Origin: Pseudomonadota bacterium
Lineage (GTDB): Bacteria > Pseudomonadota > Alphaproteobacteria > Rhizobiales > Rhizobiaceae
Direction: 5' to 3'
Length of the DNA: 64,000 nt
NCBI GenBank assembly: GCA_023451735.1
Contig: JAEXYH010000037.1
Coordinates: forward strand, 1 to 64,000
Positions within the stretch are counted from its first letter, which is position 1, and every line of letters starts with the position of its first letter. The translations under genes were made by a program, and so were the position numbers. Below the pieces are notes generated by a model. It worked only from the letters and a program-made list of their open reading frames with translations, was not told where the DNA came from and searched no databases. Positions 43,026-51,442 of the stretch are shown piece by piece.

Positions 43026-43053
43026 GGACTGTCCTTTTAAACGGAATGATTGA

Positions 43054-44079
43054 ATGAGCGAGACCTTTAGCGAAGCCGGGCTGCCAAGGAAAGTCCTGAA
43101 TGCCGGGGAAGATGACGGCGGAAGGCTGGATGCCTGGCTGACGGCGCAGGTTGACGGAGAATTGTCCCGCAACCGCATCAAGGCGCTCATTGAGGAAGGT
43201 GCCGTATCGATCAACGGCAAGGTCGTGACCGAGCCGAAGAAGAAGGTTCAGCCCGGCGACGTGATCGAACTCGTCCAGCCAGAACCCGAGGACCCGGAAC
43301 CCAAAGGCGAGGATATTCCGCTCGAAGTTCTCTATGAGGACGACGACCTGATCGTCATCTCCAAGCCGGCCGGTCTCGTTGTCCATCCGGGTGCCGGCAA
43401 CTGGAGCGGCACGCTGGTCAACGCGCTCATCCACCATTGCGGCGCGAGCCTTTCCGGCATCGGCGGCGTCAAGCGACCGGGTATCGTCCACCGGCTCGAC
43501 AAAGAAACCAGCGGTGTCATGGTGGCGGCCAAGAACGACATCGCTCACCGCCATCTCGCTGAGCAATTTGCAGATCACGGCCGCTCGGGCGATCTGGAAC
43601 GCGCTTATCAGGCTGTCGTCTGGGGCCGCCCAAGCCAGCTAAAGGGCACGATAGACGCACCGCTCGGGCGCGCAACCGGCGACCGTACCAAGCGCGCGGT
43701 CAAGCGCGAGGATTCGGCCGATGCCCGCCATGCGGTCACCCATTACGAGGTGATGGAGCGCTTCCAGGAGACGCCCGACGCCACGGCGCTCGCCTCGCTG
43801 ATCGAATGCCGCCTGGAGACGGGCCGCACCCACCAGATCCGCGTGCACATGGCGCATGTCGGCAATCCCCTGGTCGGCGACCCGGAATATTCCGGCGGCT
43901 TCAAAACCAAGGCGAACCGCCTGCCCGAACCGGTCAGAAGCGTGGTCGCAGCCTTCCCGCGCCAGGCATTGCATGCCTTCCTGCTGGCCTTCGAACACCC
44001 CCGCACCGGCGAGATCATGGAATTCGAGGCGCCGATGCCCGAAGACATGGCCGCGCTGGTCGAAGCGTTGCGGGGCTAA
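43054..44079 (+). CDS. rluD: RluA-family 23S rRNA pseudouridine synthase (RluD-like)
   Basis: 341 residues. An S4 RNA-binding domain (18-80) precedes a linker rich in acidic and proline residues (PEPEDPEPKGED) and the catalytic domain with HRLDKETSG (catalytic D149), IDAPLGR and the LETGRTHQIRVHMAHVGNPL motif. It isomerises uridines in helix 69 of 23S rRNA if a true RluD. The gene is close to rpoH1, a neighbourhood that I recall from other Rhizobiaceae, with extra genes inserted between. Confidence 0.92.
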   Translation: MSETFSEAGLPRKVLNAGEDDGGRLDAWLTAQVDGELSRNRIKALIEEGAVSINGKVVTEPKKKVQPGDVIELVQPEPEDPEPKGEDIPLEVLYEDDDLIVISKPAGLVVHPGAGNWSGTLVNALIHHCGASLSGIGGVKRPGIVHRLDKETSGVMVAAKNDIAHRHLAEQFADHGRSGDLERAYQAVVWGRPSQLKGTIDAPLGRATGDRTKRAVKREDSADARHAVTHYEVMERFQETPDATALASLIECRLETGRTHQIRVHMAHVGNPLVGDPEYSGGFKTKANRLPEPVRSVVAAFPRQALHAFLLAFEHPRTGEIMEFEAPMPEDMAALVEALRG

Positions 44080-44208
44080 AGAAAAACCCGGCAAAGCGGG
44101 ATCCCTTGTTGTGCAGGACTATCAGCACCAGTCCTGCCGAAAGAGATGGAAACAAAACGCGAACAAGCGTATATCTTGGCAAGCTCACCAAGAGGACGCC
44201 GTGCTGCC

Positions 44209-45066
44209 ATGTCTGTCAGCCAAATGCATTCGACAAAACTGTTGGAGACCGATCTCGTCACGGTTTGGGACGTTATCTGCGATGGCGCATGCCGGCATCT
44301 GAGCGAGGAGGAGACGTCGAGCAATACATGCCTCGTCTTCCCCTATCGTGGCGTCTTCATGCGCCATTTCGGCGATGACGAGGCTGTGGCCGAGGCAAGC
44401 CAGGTACTGTTCTTCAACAGGGGCGATCTCTATCGCATCAGCCATCCGGTCGAAGGGGGCGACGCCTCCATCAGCCTCAATCTGCCGGAAGTGCTGCTCG
44501 ATGAACTGGTGCCGGATGTCCATCGCCGCCCGGGAGGAAGCTTTGCCTTCAACAAGCAGCGTCTCGGCATCGATGCCCGCGCGCAGGCACAGGTCGCCCT
44601 GTTGCGCCACAGCCTGCTCAGCCGGACGGCCGAACCGCTGGAGGGCGAAGCGCTGGCCCTCACGCTTGTCCGCCGCTCCGTCGGCGAGCGGACTGCGCGT
44701 CCGCCGACGCCCGGCTTCAGCACCCAGAAACTTGTCAACCGCGCCAAGCTCCTGCTGTCATCCGATCTCGCCCGGCGCTGGACATTGTCCGAGATCGCCA
44801 GAGAGACCGGTGTCTCGCCCGTCTACCTCACCCAGGTGTTCCGCAAGGTGGAAGGCATGCCGCTCTATCGCTACCAGCTGCGTCTCAGGCTGGCGCGTGC
44901 CTTGGACCTGCTCGGCAGCTATGACGATCTGACCGAACTCGGGCTCGATCTCGGCTTTTCCAGCCACAGCCACTTCTCCTCGTCCTTCCGGCAGGCCTAT
45001 GGCCGCACACCGGCCGAGTTCCAGCGCTTCGCCGGATTGCGGCAACGCGCAAAGCAAGATCGCTAA
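44209..45066 (+). CDS. AraC family transcriptional regulator
   Basis: About 285 residues. The N-terminal cupin-like sensor (30-110) contains TCLVFPYRGVFMRHFG and VLFFNRGDLYRISHPV, and the C-terminal double helix-turn-helix spans the last 100 residues (LSEIARETGVSPVYLTQVFR, TELGLDLGFSSHSHFSSSFR, AYGRTPAEFQRF). The start is uncertain: ATG 44209 is favoured over 44146 and 44224. A small metal-site protein gene follows after 71 bases and may be its target. Confidence 0.88.
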   Translation: MSVSQMHSTKLLETDLVTVWDVICDGACRHLSEEETSSNTCLVFPYRGVFMRHFGDDEAVAEASQVLFFNRGDLYRISHPVEGGDASISLNLPEVLLDELVPDVHRRPGGSFAFNKQRLGIDARAQAQVALLRHSLLSRTAEPLEGEALALTLVRRSVGERTARPPTPGFSTQKLVNRAKLLLSSDLARRWTLSEIARETGVSPVYLTQVFRKVEGMPLYRYQLRLRLARALDLLGSYDDLTELGLDLGFSSHSHFSSSFRQAYGRTPAEFQRFAGLRQRAKQDR

Positions 45067-45137
45067 AGATTCTGACAGCGCGAAATCGCTGATCGGTGTT
45101 TCCTGACATCGTCCACACAGAGAAGAGGAGAGATGAC

Positions 45138-45311
45138 ATGAAGGAAAACACCTGCGCCGCCTGCGATTGCGAACTCGACGACACACGTATCGCCGTAAAG
45201 ATCGGCGGCAAGACCGTAGAGGTCTGCTGCGAGGAATGTGCCATTGCGTTGCGCGAAGCCGAAGCTGCAACGCGCGCCGTAGCTGCAACAGCAGCCCATG
45301 TCGGTCATTGA
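45138..45311 (+). CDS. Six-cysteine metal-site mini-protein
   Basis: 57 residues. Cysteines C6, C9, C11 and C30, C31, C34 form two clusters (TCAACDCELDD and VEVCCEECAIAL), as in YHS/TRASH-type treble-clef metal domains. The tail is alanine-rich and ends AAHVGH. Likely binds a heavy metal such as copper or zinc; role unknown. GAGGAGAGA precedes the ATG. It lies behind an AraC regulator. Confidence 0.75.
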   Translation: MKENTCAACDCELDDTRIAVKIGGKTVEVCCEECAIALREAEAATRAVAATAAHVGH

Positions 45312-45412
45312 GGATCGGCTGAGCAAGTAATGGCAGGGGCGTTCGAGTTACCGCCCCTGCCCGCCTAGCCCCGATGGGCTTGCGCAAACAAATTTATTCC
45401 CAGGAGGAAATC

Positions 45413-45718
45413 ATGAAAAACGAGAACCGGGCGGTCTTCGACCGCGCGCCGGAGCCCATAGACTATGCGTTCGAGCCGTCTGTCGAAAATACCGGCGAGA
45501 CAGACTGCGGAATCACGCCCGCACCGCGAAAAAATGCCGTTGTCCGCTGTATCTCTTGGCTTGCGGCAAGGTTTCGCCAGCGCCGCAATTCCATCGCTTT
45601 GCAGGAACTGAGCGATGACCAACTCAAGGACATCGGCATTTCCCGTTGCCAGACCTATGGCGGATACAGTCGCTACCGAAAAAGCGGCTCACATTTCCTG
45701 GAGCGTCAATGCCGCTAG
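45413..45718 (+). CDS. DUF1127 small protein
   Basis: 101 residues. The C-terminal 45 residues fit DUF1127: ARFRQRRNSIALQELSDDQL, KDIGISRCQ. The N-terminal half is polar and not conserved. Short DUF1127 proteins affect phosphate and carbon metabolism or RNA turnover in Agrobacterium and Rhodobacter; longer ones like this are often regulators of unknown kind. AGGAGG lies before the ATG. Confidence 0.8.
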   Translation: MKNENRAVFDRAPEPIDYAFEPSVENTGETDCGITPAPRKNAVVRCISWLAARFRQRRNSIALQELSDDQLKDIGISRCQTYGGYSRYRKSGSHFLERQCR

Positions 45719-46108
45719 ATCGATCCTTGCGTTCCGATCACCGAAAACGGGTTGGGGGGCGGGTTGCAGGGCTAAAACCCGGCCCGCTCCTCACCCACAC
45801 GACAAATCGAAGGAAAATACGCCTGACAGGAAGTCAATATCCGAGACTCAGTCAATAAATATGGCGGAATACGAAACACATCAAAGAAAGAATTTCTTAT
45901 TTACGAAAAAATGTACTTAATTATATATCCACAGAGAGGATGATTCCTTTATCAAGGCGACAAACTTTTGCTTGATTTGTCTTGTTTGCTGCAATGCAGA
46001 ATGAATAGGCAGGATACGAAGGTCTCTTCTGCGGCATCGCCAGCATCGAAATCCCTTGCAACGTCATCTTCGCCAGATCAGCGCTCCAGCATTCGGAAGA
46101 CGCGCAGC
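45719..46108. other. AT-rich intergenic stretch
   Basis: No clear gene. A stem cgggt/acccg lies at about 45762-45783. Bases 45830-45975 are much richer in A and T (runs such as aaagaaagaatttc) than the rest of the window. If the methyltransferase starts at 46001 instead of 46109 the last 108 bases are coding. Confidence 0.5.
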
Positions 46109-46894
46109 ATGAACGGTGACATCCGGAAATTCATCTTCAAGGATCTGCAGACCGTCGAGGGGTATATCGACCCGCCCGATGCGCTGGTGTTCCTGGCATT
46201 GCTCCAGGCGCAAACCATGCAGGGCCTGAGCGGCGGTGTGGCTGAAATAGGCGTATTCTACGGACGCTCCTATTTCCTTTTCAGGAAAGTCTGCGGCGAC
46301 AGCGAAAAGATCCTGGCGATCGATCTGTTCGATATCGACCAGGAAGCAGGTGAGACGGTCACGCAATATGGCCGTTTCATAGAGAACGGCGAGAGGTTGC
46401 AACTGCCGGTGAATGAGGACCTGGTCATCCGCGGTGATAGCACCCAGCTTCGGCCAGAAGACATCACCGAGAAAATCGGCCACACGCGCTTTTTCAGCAT
46501 CGACGGCGGCCACATGCTGCATCATGTGCTTTCCGACAGCGCCCTGGCTCTGGATACGCTCGCGCCTCACGGCGTCATCGCTTTCGATGACACATTCAAT
46601 CCGGCATGGCCGGAGGTGACGGTTGGAGTGACCGACGTCCTGCGGCAGCGACAGGACGAACTTGCGGCCTTCTGCATGACGAAATATAAGACCTACGTAT
46701 GCCGCAGGGAGTTTCATGACTTCTATTCCCGCATCATCGACGAAGCCCCGGATCTGTTCGCTTTCGATCATGTCGAAACCGATTTCCTCGGCTCGAAAGC
46801 AATAAGATTGCACAATCCGATGGCCCGCCGCATGGTCTATGAAATGATGGTCAGGTCAGGCATGCGATCGCTTTCGGAACGGGTTTATCGCTGA
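46109..46894 (+). CDS. Class I SAM-dependent methyltransferase (Methyltransf_24-like)
   Basis: 261 residues from the favoured ATG (46109, GGAAGA upstream); ATG 46001 would add a serine-rich lead of 36 residues. The Rossmann fold shows motif I GVAEIGVFYGRSYFLFRKV, motif II KILAIDLFDI, and the post-II sequences TRFFSIDGGHMLHHVLSD and VIAFDDTFNPAWPEVT. The latter D/H pattern is common to Methyltransf_24 proteins acting in cell-surface glycan or rhizobial polysaccharide modification. Substrate unknown. Confidence 0.8.
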   Translation: MNGDIRKFIFKDLQTVEGYIDPPDALVFLALLQAQTMQGLSGGVAEIGVFYGRSYFLFRKVCGDSEKILAIDLFDIDQEAGETVTQYGRFIENGERLQLPVNEDLVIRGDSTQLRPEDITEKIGHTRFFSIDGGHMLHHVLSDSALALDTLAPHGVIAFDDTFNPAWPEVTVGVTDVLRQRQDELAAFCMTKYKTYVCRREFHDFYSRIIDEAPDLFAFDHVETDFLGSKAIRLHNPMARRMVYEMMVRSGMRSLSERVYR

Positions 46895-47090
46895 CCTGAA
46901 AAGGCGCCGGAGCATTACCAAAACGTAATGATATAACGCCTTCGTGATGTCTTGAATCACTGTTCCGCCGTACTTATTTGTTACCTGCATTGGTGCGGGA
47001 TCGGGAACGATCCGCGCCATATTCGGTTCGCCTTCAAGCAGGGACAGTTGACGTCTGAGGGAGCCGACAACGTTTGGAAAGGGGTGCTTT

Positions 47091-47993
47091 ATGGCCCGCA
47101 ATACTTTGCCTTCCATTACCGCCGGTGAAGCCGGCCTCAATCGTTATCTCGACGAAATCCGCAAGTTCCCCATGCTGGAGCCTCAGCAGGAATACATGCT
47201 TGCGAAGCGTTATGCCGAACATGGTGACCGCGACGCCGCCCACAAGCTGGTGACCAGCCACCTTCGCCTCGTCGCAAAGATCGCCATGGGTTATCGCGGG
47301 TACGGCCTGCCGATCGGCGAAGTTGTGTCCGAAGGTAATGTCGGCCTGATGCAGGCCGTGAAGAAATTCGATTCTGAACGCGGTTTCCGTCTCGCCACCT
47401 ACGCCATGTGGTGGATCAAGGCCTCGATCCAGGAATACATCCTGCGCTCGTGGTCGCTGGTGAAGATGGGCACGACCGCCAACCAGAAGCGCCTGTTCTT
47501 CAACCTACGCCGCCTCAAGGGCAAGATCCAGGCGATCGACGAGGGTGATCTGAAGCCTGATCAGGTGGCCGAGATCGCCACCAAGCTGAACGTCTCCGAG
47601 GAAGAGGTCATTTCGATGAACCGCCGGCTTTCCGGCGATGCGTCGCTCAACGCCCCGATCCGCGCCTCGGAAGGTGAATCCGGCCAGTGGCAGGATTGGC
47701 TGGTGGACGACAGCGACAGCCAGGAAGACGTGCTGATCGAACAGGACGAGCTGGACACCCGTCGCCGCATGCTGGCCAAGGCGCTCAGCGTACTGAACGA
47801 TCGCGAACGGCGCATCTTCGAGGCCCGCCGCCTGACCGAAGATCCCATCACTCTCGAGGAGCTGTCGTCGGAATTCGATATCAGCCGCGAGCGTGTACGT
47901 CAGATCGAAGTCCGCGCCTTCGAGAAGGTGCAGGACGCCGTTCAGAAGGAAGCGCTGGCACAGGCCCAAGCATTGCGCGTGGTCGACGCCTAA
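47091..47993 (+). CDS. rpoH: RNA polymerase sigma-32 factor RpoH (RpoH1-type)
   Basis: 300 residues. Sigma region 2 (LVTSHLRLVAKIAMGYRGYG, LPIGEVVSEGNVGLMQAVKK, LATYAMWWIKASIQEYILRS), region 3 and region 4 (SVLNDRERRIFEARRLTEDP, LEELSSEFDISRERVRQIEV) are complete, and the RpoH box MGTTANQKRLFFNLRR is intact. RpoH directs the heat-shock and, in rhizobia, symbiosis/pH stress response. GGGGTGC precedes the ATG. It ends in a strong terminator. Confidence 0.97.
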   Translation: MARNTLPSITAGEAGLNRYLDEIRKFPMLEPQQEYMLAKRYAEHGDRDAAHKLVTSHLRLVAKIAMGYRGYGLPIGEVVSEGNVGLMQAVKKFDSERGFRLATYAMWWIKASIQEYILRSWSLVKMGTTANQKRLFFNLRRLKGKIQAIDEGDLKPDQVAEIATKLNVSEEEVISMNRRLSGDASLNAPIRASEGESGQWQDWLVDDSDSQEDVLIEQDELDTRRRMLAKALSVLNDRERRIFEARRLTEDPITLEELSSEFDISRERVRQIEVRAFEKVQDAVQKEALAQAQALRVVDA

Positions 47994-48022
47994 GCGCTTC
48001 AAAAGCGTTGCTAATTTAGAGA

Positions 48023-48051
48023 AACCGCAACCCTCGGGTTGCGGTTTTTTT
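48023..48051 (+). terminator. Terminator after rpoH
   Basis: A 10-base stem aaccgcaacc/ggttgcggtt with ctcg loop and seven Ts lies 30 bases past the rpoH stop. A textbook rho-independent terminator. Confidence 0.92.
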
Positions 48052-48189
48052 GTACCCTTATCTGTCTCAAGGATGCGACACATCTGGCAATTTTCGGATC
48101 CGGCGGAATTTGCCCTGTATCAAGTTCAACCTGCTTCCCCGCTAGAACCTCTGGACTGCGTCAGTCAGAGCCTAGAGGAGAATGAAGCG

Positions 48190-49245
48190 ATGAAAGCAGC
48201 ACGCTGGTACAGCGCCAAGGATATCCGTGTCGAGGAAGTCACGGAGCCGAAGCCGGCCGCCGGACAGGTGAAGATCAAGGTCAAATGGGCCGGCATCTGC
48301 GGCAGCGACCTGCATGAATATGTAGCCGGTCCGATCTTCGTGCCGGTCAAGGCGCCGCACCCCGTCAGCCACGACATTGCACCGATCATCATGGGCCATG
48401 AATTCTCCGGCGAGGTCTCCGAAGTCGGTGAAGGCGTCGAGCGCGTCAAGCCGGGTGACCGCGTTGTCGTCGAGCCGATCCTCGCCTGCGGCAAGTGCGA
48501 CGCGTGTTTCCACGGCAAGTACAATCTCTGTGACAATCTCGGCTTCCACGGCCTTTCCGGTGGCGGTGGCGGTTTTGCCGCTTACACGACTGTCGGCGAG
48601 CGCTGGGTCCACAAGATGCCCGAAGGCCTTTCCTTCGAACAGGGCGCCCTCGTCGAGCCGGCGGCCGTCGCCCTGCACGCCGTGCGCATATCCAGCCTCA
48701 AGGCCGGCGGCACGGCTGCCGTCTTCGGCGCCGGCCCGATCGGCCTGCTCGTGGTCGAGGCTCTGAAGGTTGCGGGCGCTTCCGCGATCCATGTGGTCGA
48801 ACTGTCGCCGCAGCGTGGCGCCAAGGCAATCGAACTCGGCGCGACCAGCATCATTGATCCATCCAAGGAAAATGCCGCACAGCGCATCCGCGAGCTGACG
48901 CCCGGCGGCGTCGATGTCACGTTCGAGGTCACCGGCGTGCCCGCCGTCCTGCAGCAATGCATCGACGCGACCCACTACGAGGGCGAGACCGTCATCGTCT
49001 CGATCTGGGAAAAGGAAGCGTCTTTCCAGCCCAACACGGTCGTGCTGAAGGAAAAGAGCCTGAAGGGCACGATCGCCTATCGCGACGTCTTCCCCGCCGT
49101 CATGAACCTGATGGTGCAGGGTTACTTCTCGGCCGAAACGCTGGTGACCAAGCGCATCGAACTGGACGATATCGTGGCTCAGGGTTTTGACACGCTGGTT
49201 GCTGAAAAGAGCCAGATCAAGATCCTGGTCCGTTCGCCGGACTGA
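48190..49245 (+). CDS. Zinc-dependent alcohol dehydrogenase (2,3-butanediol dehydrogenase-like)
   Basis: 351 residues, MDR superfamily. Catalytic zinc ligands are in GICGSDLHEY and IIMGHEFSGEV; the structural zinc site is CGKCDACFHGKYNLCDN; the NAD-binding GxGxxG is VFGAGPIGLL. It most resembles (R,R)-2,3-butanediol dehydrogenases, which oxidise 2,3-butanediol to acetoin. The ATG at 48190 is chosen for its GGAGAATGAAGCG context. It has its own terminator. Confidence 0.9.
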   Translation: MKAARWYSAKDIRVEEVTEPKPAAGQVKIKVKWAGICGSDLHEYVAGPIFVPVKAPHPVSHDIAPIIMGHEFSGEVSEVGEGVERVKPGDRVVVEPILACGKCDACFHGKYNLCDNLGFHGLSGGGGGFAAYTTVGERWVHKMPEGLSFEQGALVEPAAVALHAVRISSLKAGGTAAVFGAGPIGLLVVEALKVAGASAIHVVELSPQRGAKAIELGATSIIDPSKENAAQRIRELTPGGVDVTFEVTGVPAVLQQCIDATHYEGETVIVSIWEKEASFQPNTVVLKEKSLKGTIAYRDVFPAVMNLMVQGYFSAETLVTKRIELDDIVAQGFDTLVAEKSQIKILVRSPD

Positions 49246-49270
49246 TCGAGCCAACTGCTCGAAATACGAA

Positions 49271-49299
49271 AAGCCCGCAGACCTGTCTGCGGGCTTTTT
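49271..49299. terminator. Bidirectional terminator ADH / PepSY gene
   Basis: An 11-base stem aagcccgcaga/tctgcgggctt with cctg loop and a T-run (TTTTT) on the plus strand, TTTT on the minus. It separates two convergent genes. Confidence 0.9.
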
Positions 49300-49319
49300 C
49301 TTTAAACTTGCGCCGCGTC

Positions 49320-50735
49320 TCAGCGTATGCCCGGCGGCAAGTTGCGCTGTTCGGCAGCCATCATCTCCGCCAATGCCGCACGGAAGAAATCGACAAGCAG
49401 AAAGACCAGCAGGCTTACGCCCATGACAGGCAGGGCCACACCGAAGACGACGGCAACGGCGAGCGCAATCACCTTGGCCACGGGCGACAGATGGGAGAAG
49501 CTGCGGATCAATGTGCGCGGCGAACTGCCGGGGGCGGGACGGCGCAGCCACCACATCCGATAGCCGTAGATGATCATCGCCGTCAGCGCGATGCCGAACG
49601 CCGCCATCAACGCCTGATTGGCGACGCCGAACAGCACGCCCATATGCGCATCGATCCCCCAGCGGATCAGCTTTGCGACGATCGGGAAGGTTTCGAAATC
49701 CGCCCGGCTTGTGATGTTGAAACTGGTCGGATCGACAGCAATCGTATCCACCTGCGTGGGCCAGCTGCGATCGTATTCGCTAACACGAAAAGCCTGATCG
49801 ACGGTTCGCGGCGGCCGTATCTCGATCATCGGTGAATCAATGCCTGCGGCGCGGGCCGATGCCACCACGCTGTCAAAACGGACAACCATATCCTGTTCGA
49901 AAACCGGGGACGCCGTCTCGACAGCGGCTCCCATGCCATGCGCCGCATGTTCACCAAGAACCGGCGCTTCCGCTTCCGGATTGAGTGCTGTCGTGATTGC
50001 TGGCGTGATCCAGCCGACTTCATTGCGGAAGGCATCGATATTGCCGCCTGCCCAGCGCGACCAGGTAAGTCCGGTGGCGGAGAGAAACAGCAGGCCAGCG
50101 GCGGTCCAAAGGCCGATCAGCATATGCAGCCGCCGGGCGCGAAGCGAAGCCGTCATCGTGGCAGCCCTGGGTCGCTTCGGGCTTCGCTGCCAGTACCACA
50201 GCAACAGGCCACCGAGGATCGAGAACCAGAGCCAGGAAGCGGCAAGCTCGCTGTAATGCCGTCCGATATCGCCAAGCAGCAGGTTGCGATGAAGATAGTC
50301 GAGCGTGATGCGGAACGGCAGGATGCCGCTCGTCCCATAGGTGATCAGTTCCCCCTGCACCGCCAGCGATGCCGGATCGACAAATACCGTTCGCGTCTCC
50401 GATTCTCCGAGGTCCGGCTCGGTGAACATCACTCGTGTCGTCAGCCCCGGCTCGGTCGACGGCCGCACGGCAAACAGCCGTGGTCCCTCGCCGATCGACT
50501 GGCGTGCAACCTGGATCTGGTCGGACAACGGCCGCGCCGGACCATCCGTGCGGGCTGTCAACTGGTCACGATAAAGCAGGTTTTCGATCTGCGGCGTCAG
50601 CACGTAAAGCGTGCCCGTAATTGCCGCAACGAGCAGAAAAGGCCCGACGAAAAGGCCGACATAAAAGTGCAGGCGCGTGATGAACTGCCGGATGGCGGCA
50701 AAAGCCGATTGCGAGAGCACTGGGTCAGCCTGCAT
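49320..50735 (-). CDS. PepSY-associated transmembrane protein
   Basis: About 471 residues with four to five membrane segments. The N-terminal PepSY_TM signature (FITRLHFYVGLFVGPFLLVA and ITGTLYVLTPQIENLLYRDQ), a later histidine in TLDYLHRNLLLGDIGRHYSE and the GLWTAAGLLFLSATGL helix match PepSY-TM proteins, often part of iron or copper acquisition loci. The C-terminal segment after 380 has two helices. ATG at 50735 is favoured. It follows a DUF2946 gene after a 115-base gap. Confidence 0.88.
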   Translation of the reverse strand: MQADPVLSQSAFAAIRQFITRLHFYVGLFVGPFLLVAAITGTLYVLTPQIENLLYRDQLTARTDGPARPLSDQIQVARQSIGEGPRLFAVRPSTEPGLTTRVMFTEPDLGESETRTVFVDPASLAVQGELITYGTSGILPFRITLDYLHRNLLLGDIGRHYSELAASWLWFSILGGLLLWYWQRSPKRPRAATMTASLRARRLHMLIGLWTAAGLLFLSATGLTWSRWAGGNIDAFRNEVGWITPAITTALNPEAEAPVLGEHAAHGMGAAVETASPVFEQDMVVRFDSVVASARAAGIDSPMIEIRPPRTVDQAFRVSEYDRSWPTQVDTIAVDPTSFNITSRADFETFPIVAKLIRWGIDAHMGVLFGVANQALMAAFGIALTAMIIYGYRMWWLRRPAPGSSPRTLIRSFSHLSPVAKVIALAVAVVFGVALPVMGVSLLVFLLVDFFRAALAEMMAAEQRNLPPGIR

Positions 50736-50850
50736 GTGCGCCTCCCGACAGGGCGATCGCACATTGCGATGCCGGAAGAAAAATCCGTGAAAAGGTCATG
50801 ATGATCTCCAATAGGACGACAGCCGGCGGAAGCCGGCAGAGAAAATGACG

Positions 50851-51294
50851 TCAGACTGGAAGAAGGGGTGGACCGCGTGCATCGCCGCTGAGACCGAGTT
50901 GCCGCGGCGGAACGCTAGCCTCGAGCACCGTCACGAGCATTGTCGAGCGGGCGGCAATGAGAGCAACAGGCGCCGGTGCCTTGGACGGAATGCCTATATG
51001 GACCGCAGCCGCAACCTGGCAGGCGGTCAAACAGCAGTCCTTGGCGTGCTTGGCGTTCTTCGGTTCACTCGAACCGTGCATCGCGCCATGTCCCGCATGG
51101 GGATCGATTACATGGAGCGCGTTCTGGCCGGAATCATCGGTGGAACAGATGACGGCTGCCTCTGCGGCGGCGAATGCCATAGCGCCCGTGCCAAAGCCTC
51201 CGATCAGGGCTTGCAGCGCCATGAGGACGCCGATCAGGGCGGCGAGCGGCCCGCCGCAAAATCCGTCTCTGATCAGGTGCCGAAAGAAGCGCAT
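50851..51294 (-). CDS. DUF2946 secreted protein
   Basis: 147 residues. A signal sequence or membrane anchor at 14-46 (AALIGVLMALQALIGGFGTG, AMAFAAAEAAVICSTD) is followed by HVIDPHAGHGAMHG and a conserved CCLTACQVAAAV. The histidine/cysteine content suggests metal handling. DUF2946 proteins occur next to PepSY and copper genes. The C-terminus is proline and arginine rich. Confidence 0.7.
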   Translation of the reverse strand: MRFFRHLIRDGFCGGPLAALIGVLMALQALIGGFGTGAMAFAAAEAAVICSTDDSGQNALHVIDPHAGHGAMHGSSEPKNAKHAKDCCLTACQVAAAVHIGIPSKAPAPVALIAARSTMLVTVLEASVPPRQLGLSGDARGPPLLPV

Positions 51295-51390
51295 GACCGC
51301 AGTTCATCGCCATGAAGCTGATGATTGTCAATGCGACATTAATGCATATCGTCGCGCGACATTTGGCCCGACCGCAACCTTCAAAATGAA

Positions 51391-51422
51391 AAGGCCCGCC
51401 GGATCTTGAATCGGCGGGCCTT
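51391..51422 (-). terminator. Terminator after the large low-complexity membrane protein gene
   Basis: A perfect 11-base stem aaggcccgccg/cggcgggcctt with a ten-base loop, followed on the minus strand by TTCATTTTG, 21 bases beyond the stop. Confidence 0.85.
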
Positions 51423-51442
51423 CATTGTTGCATGAGCGGTAT

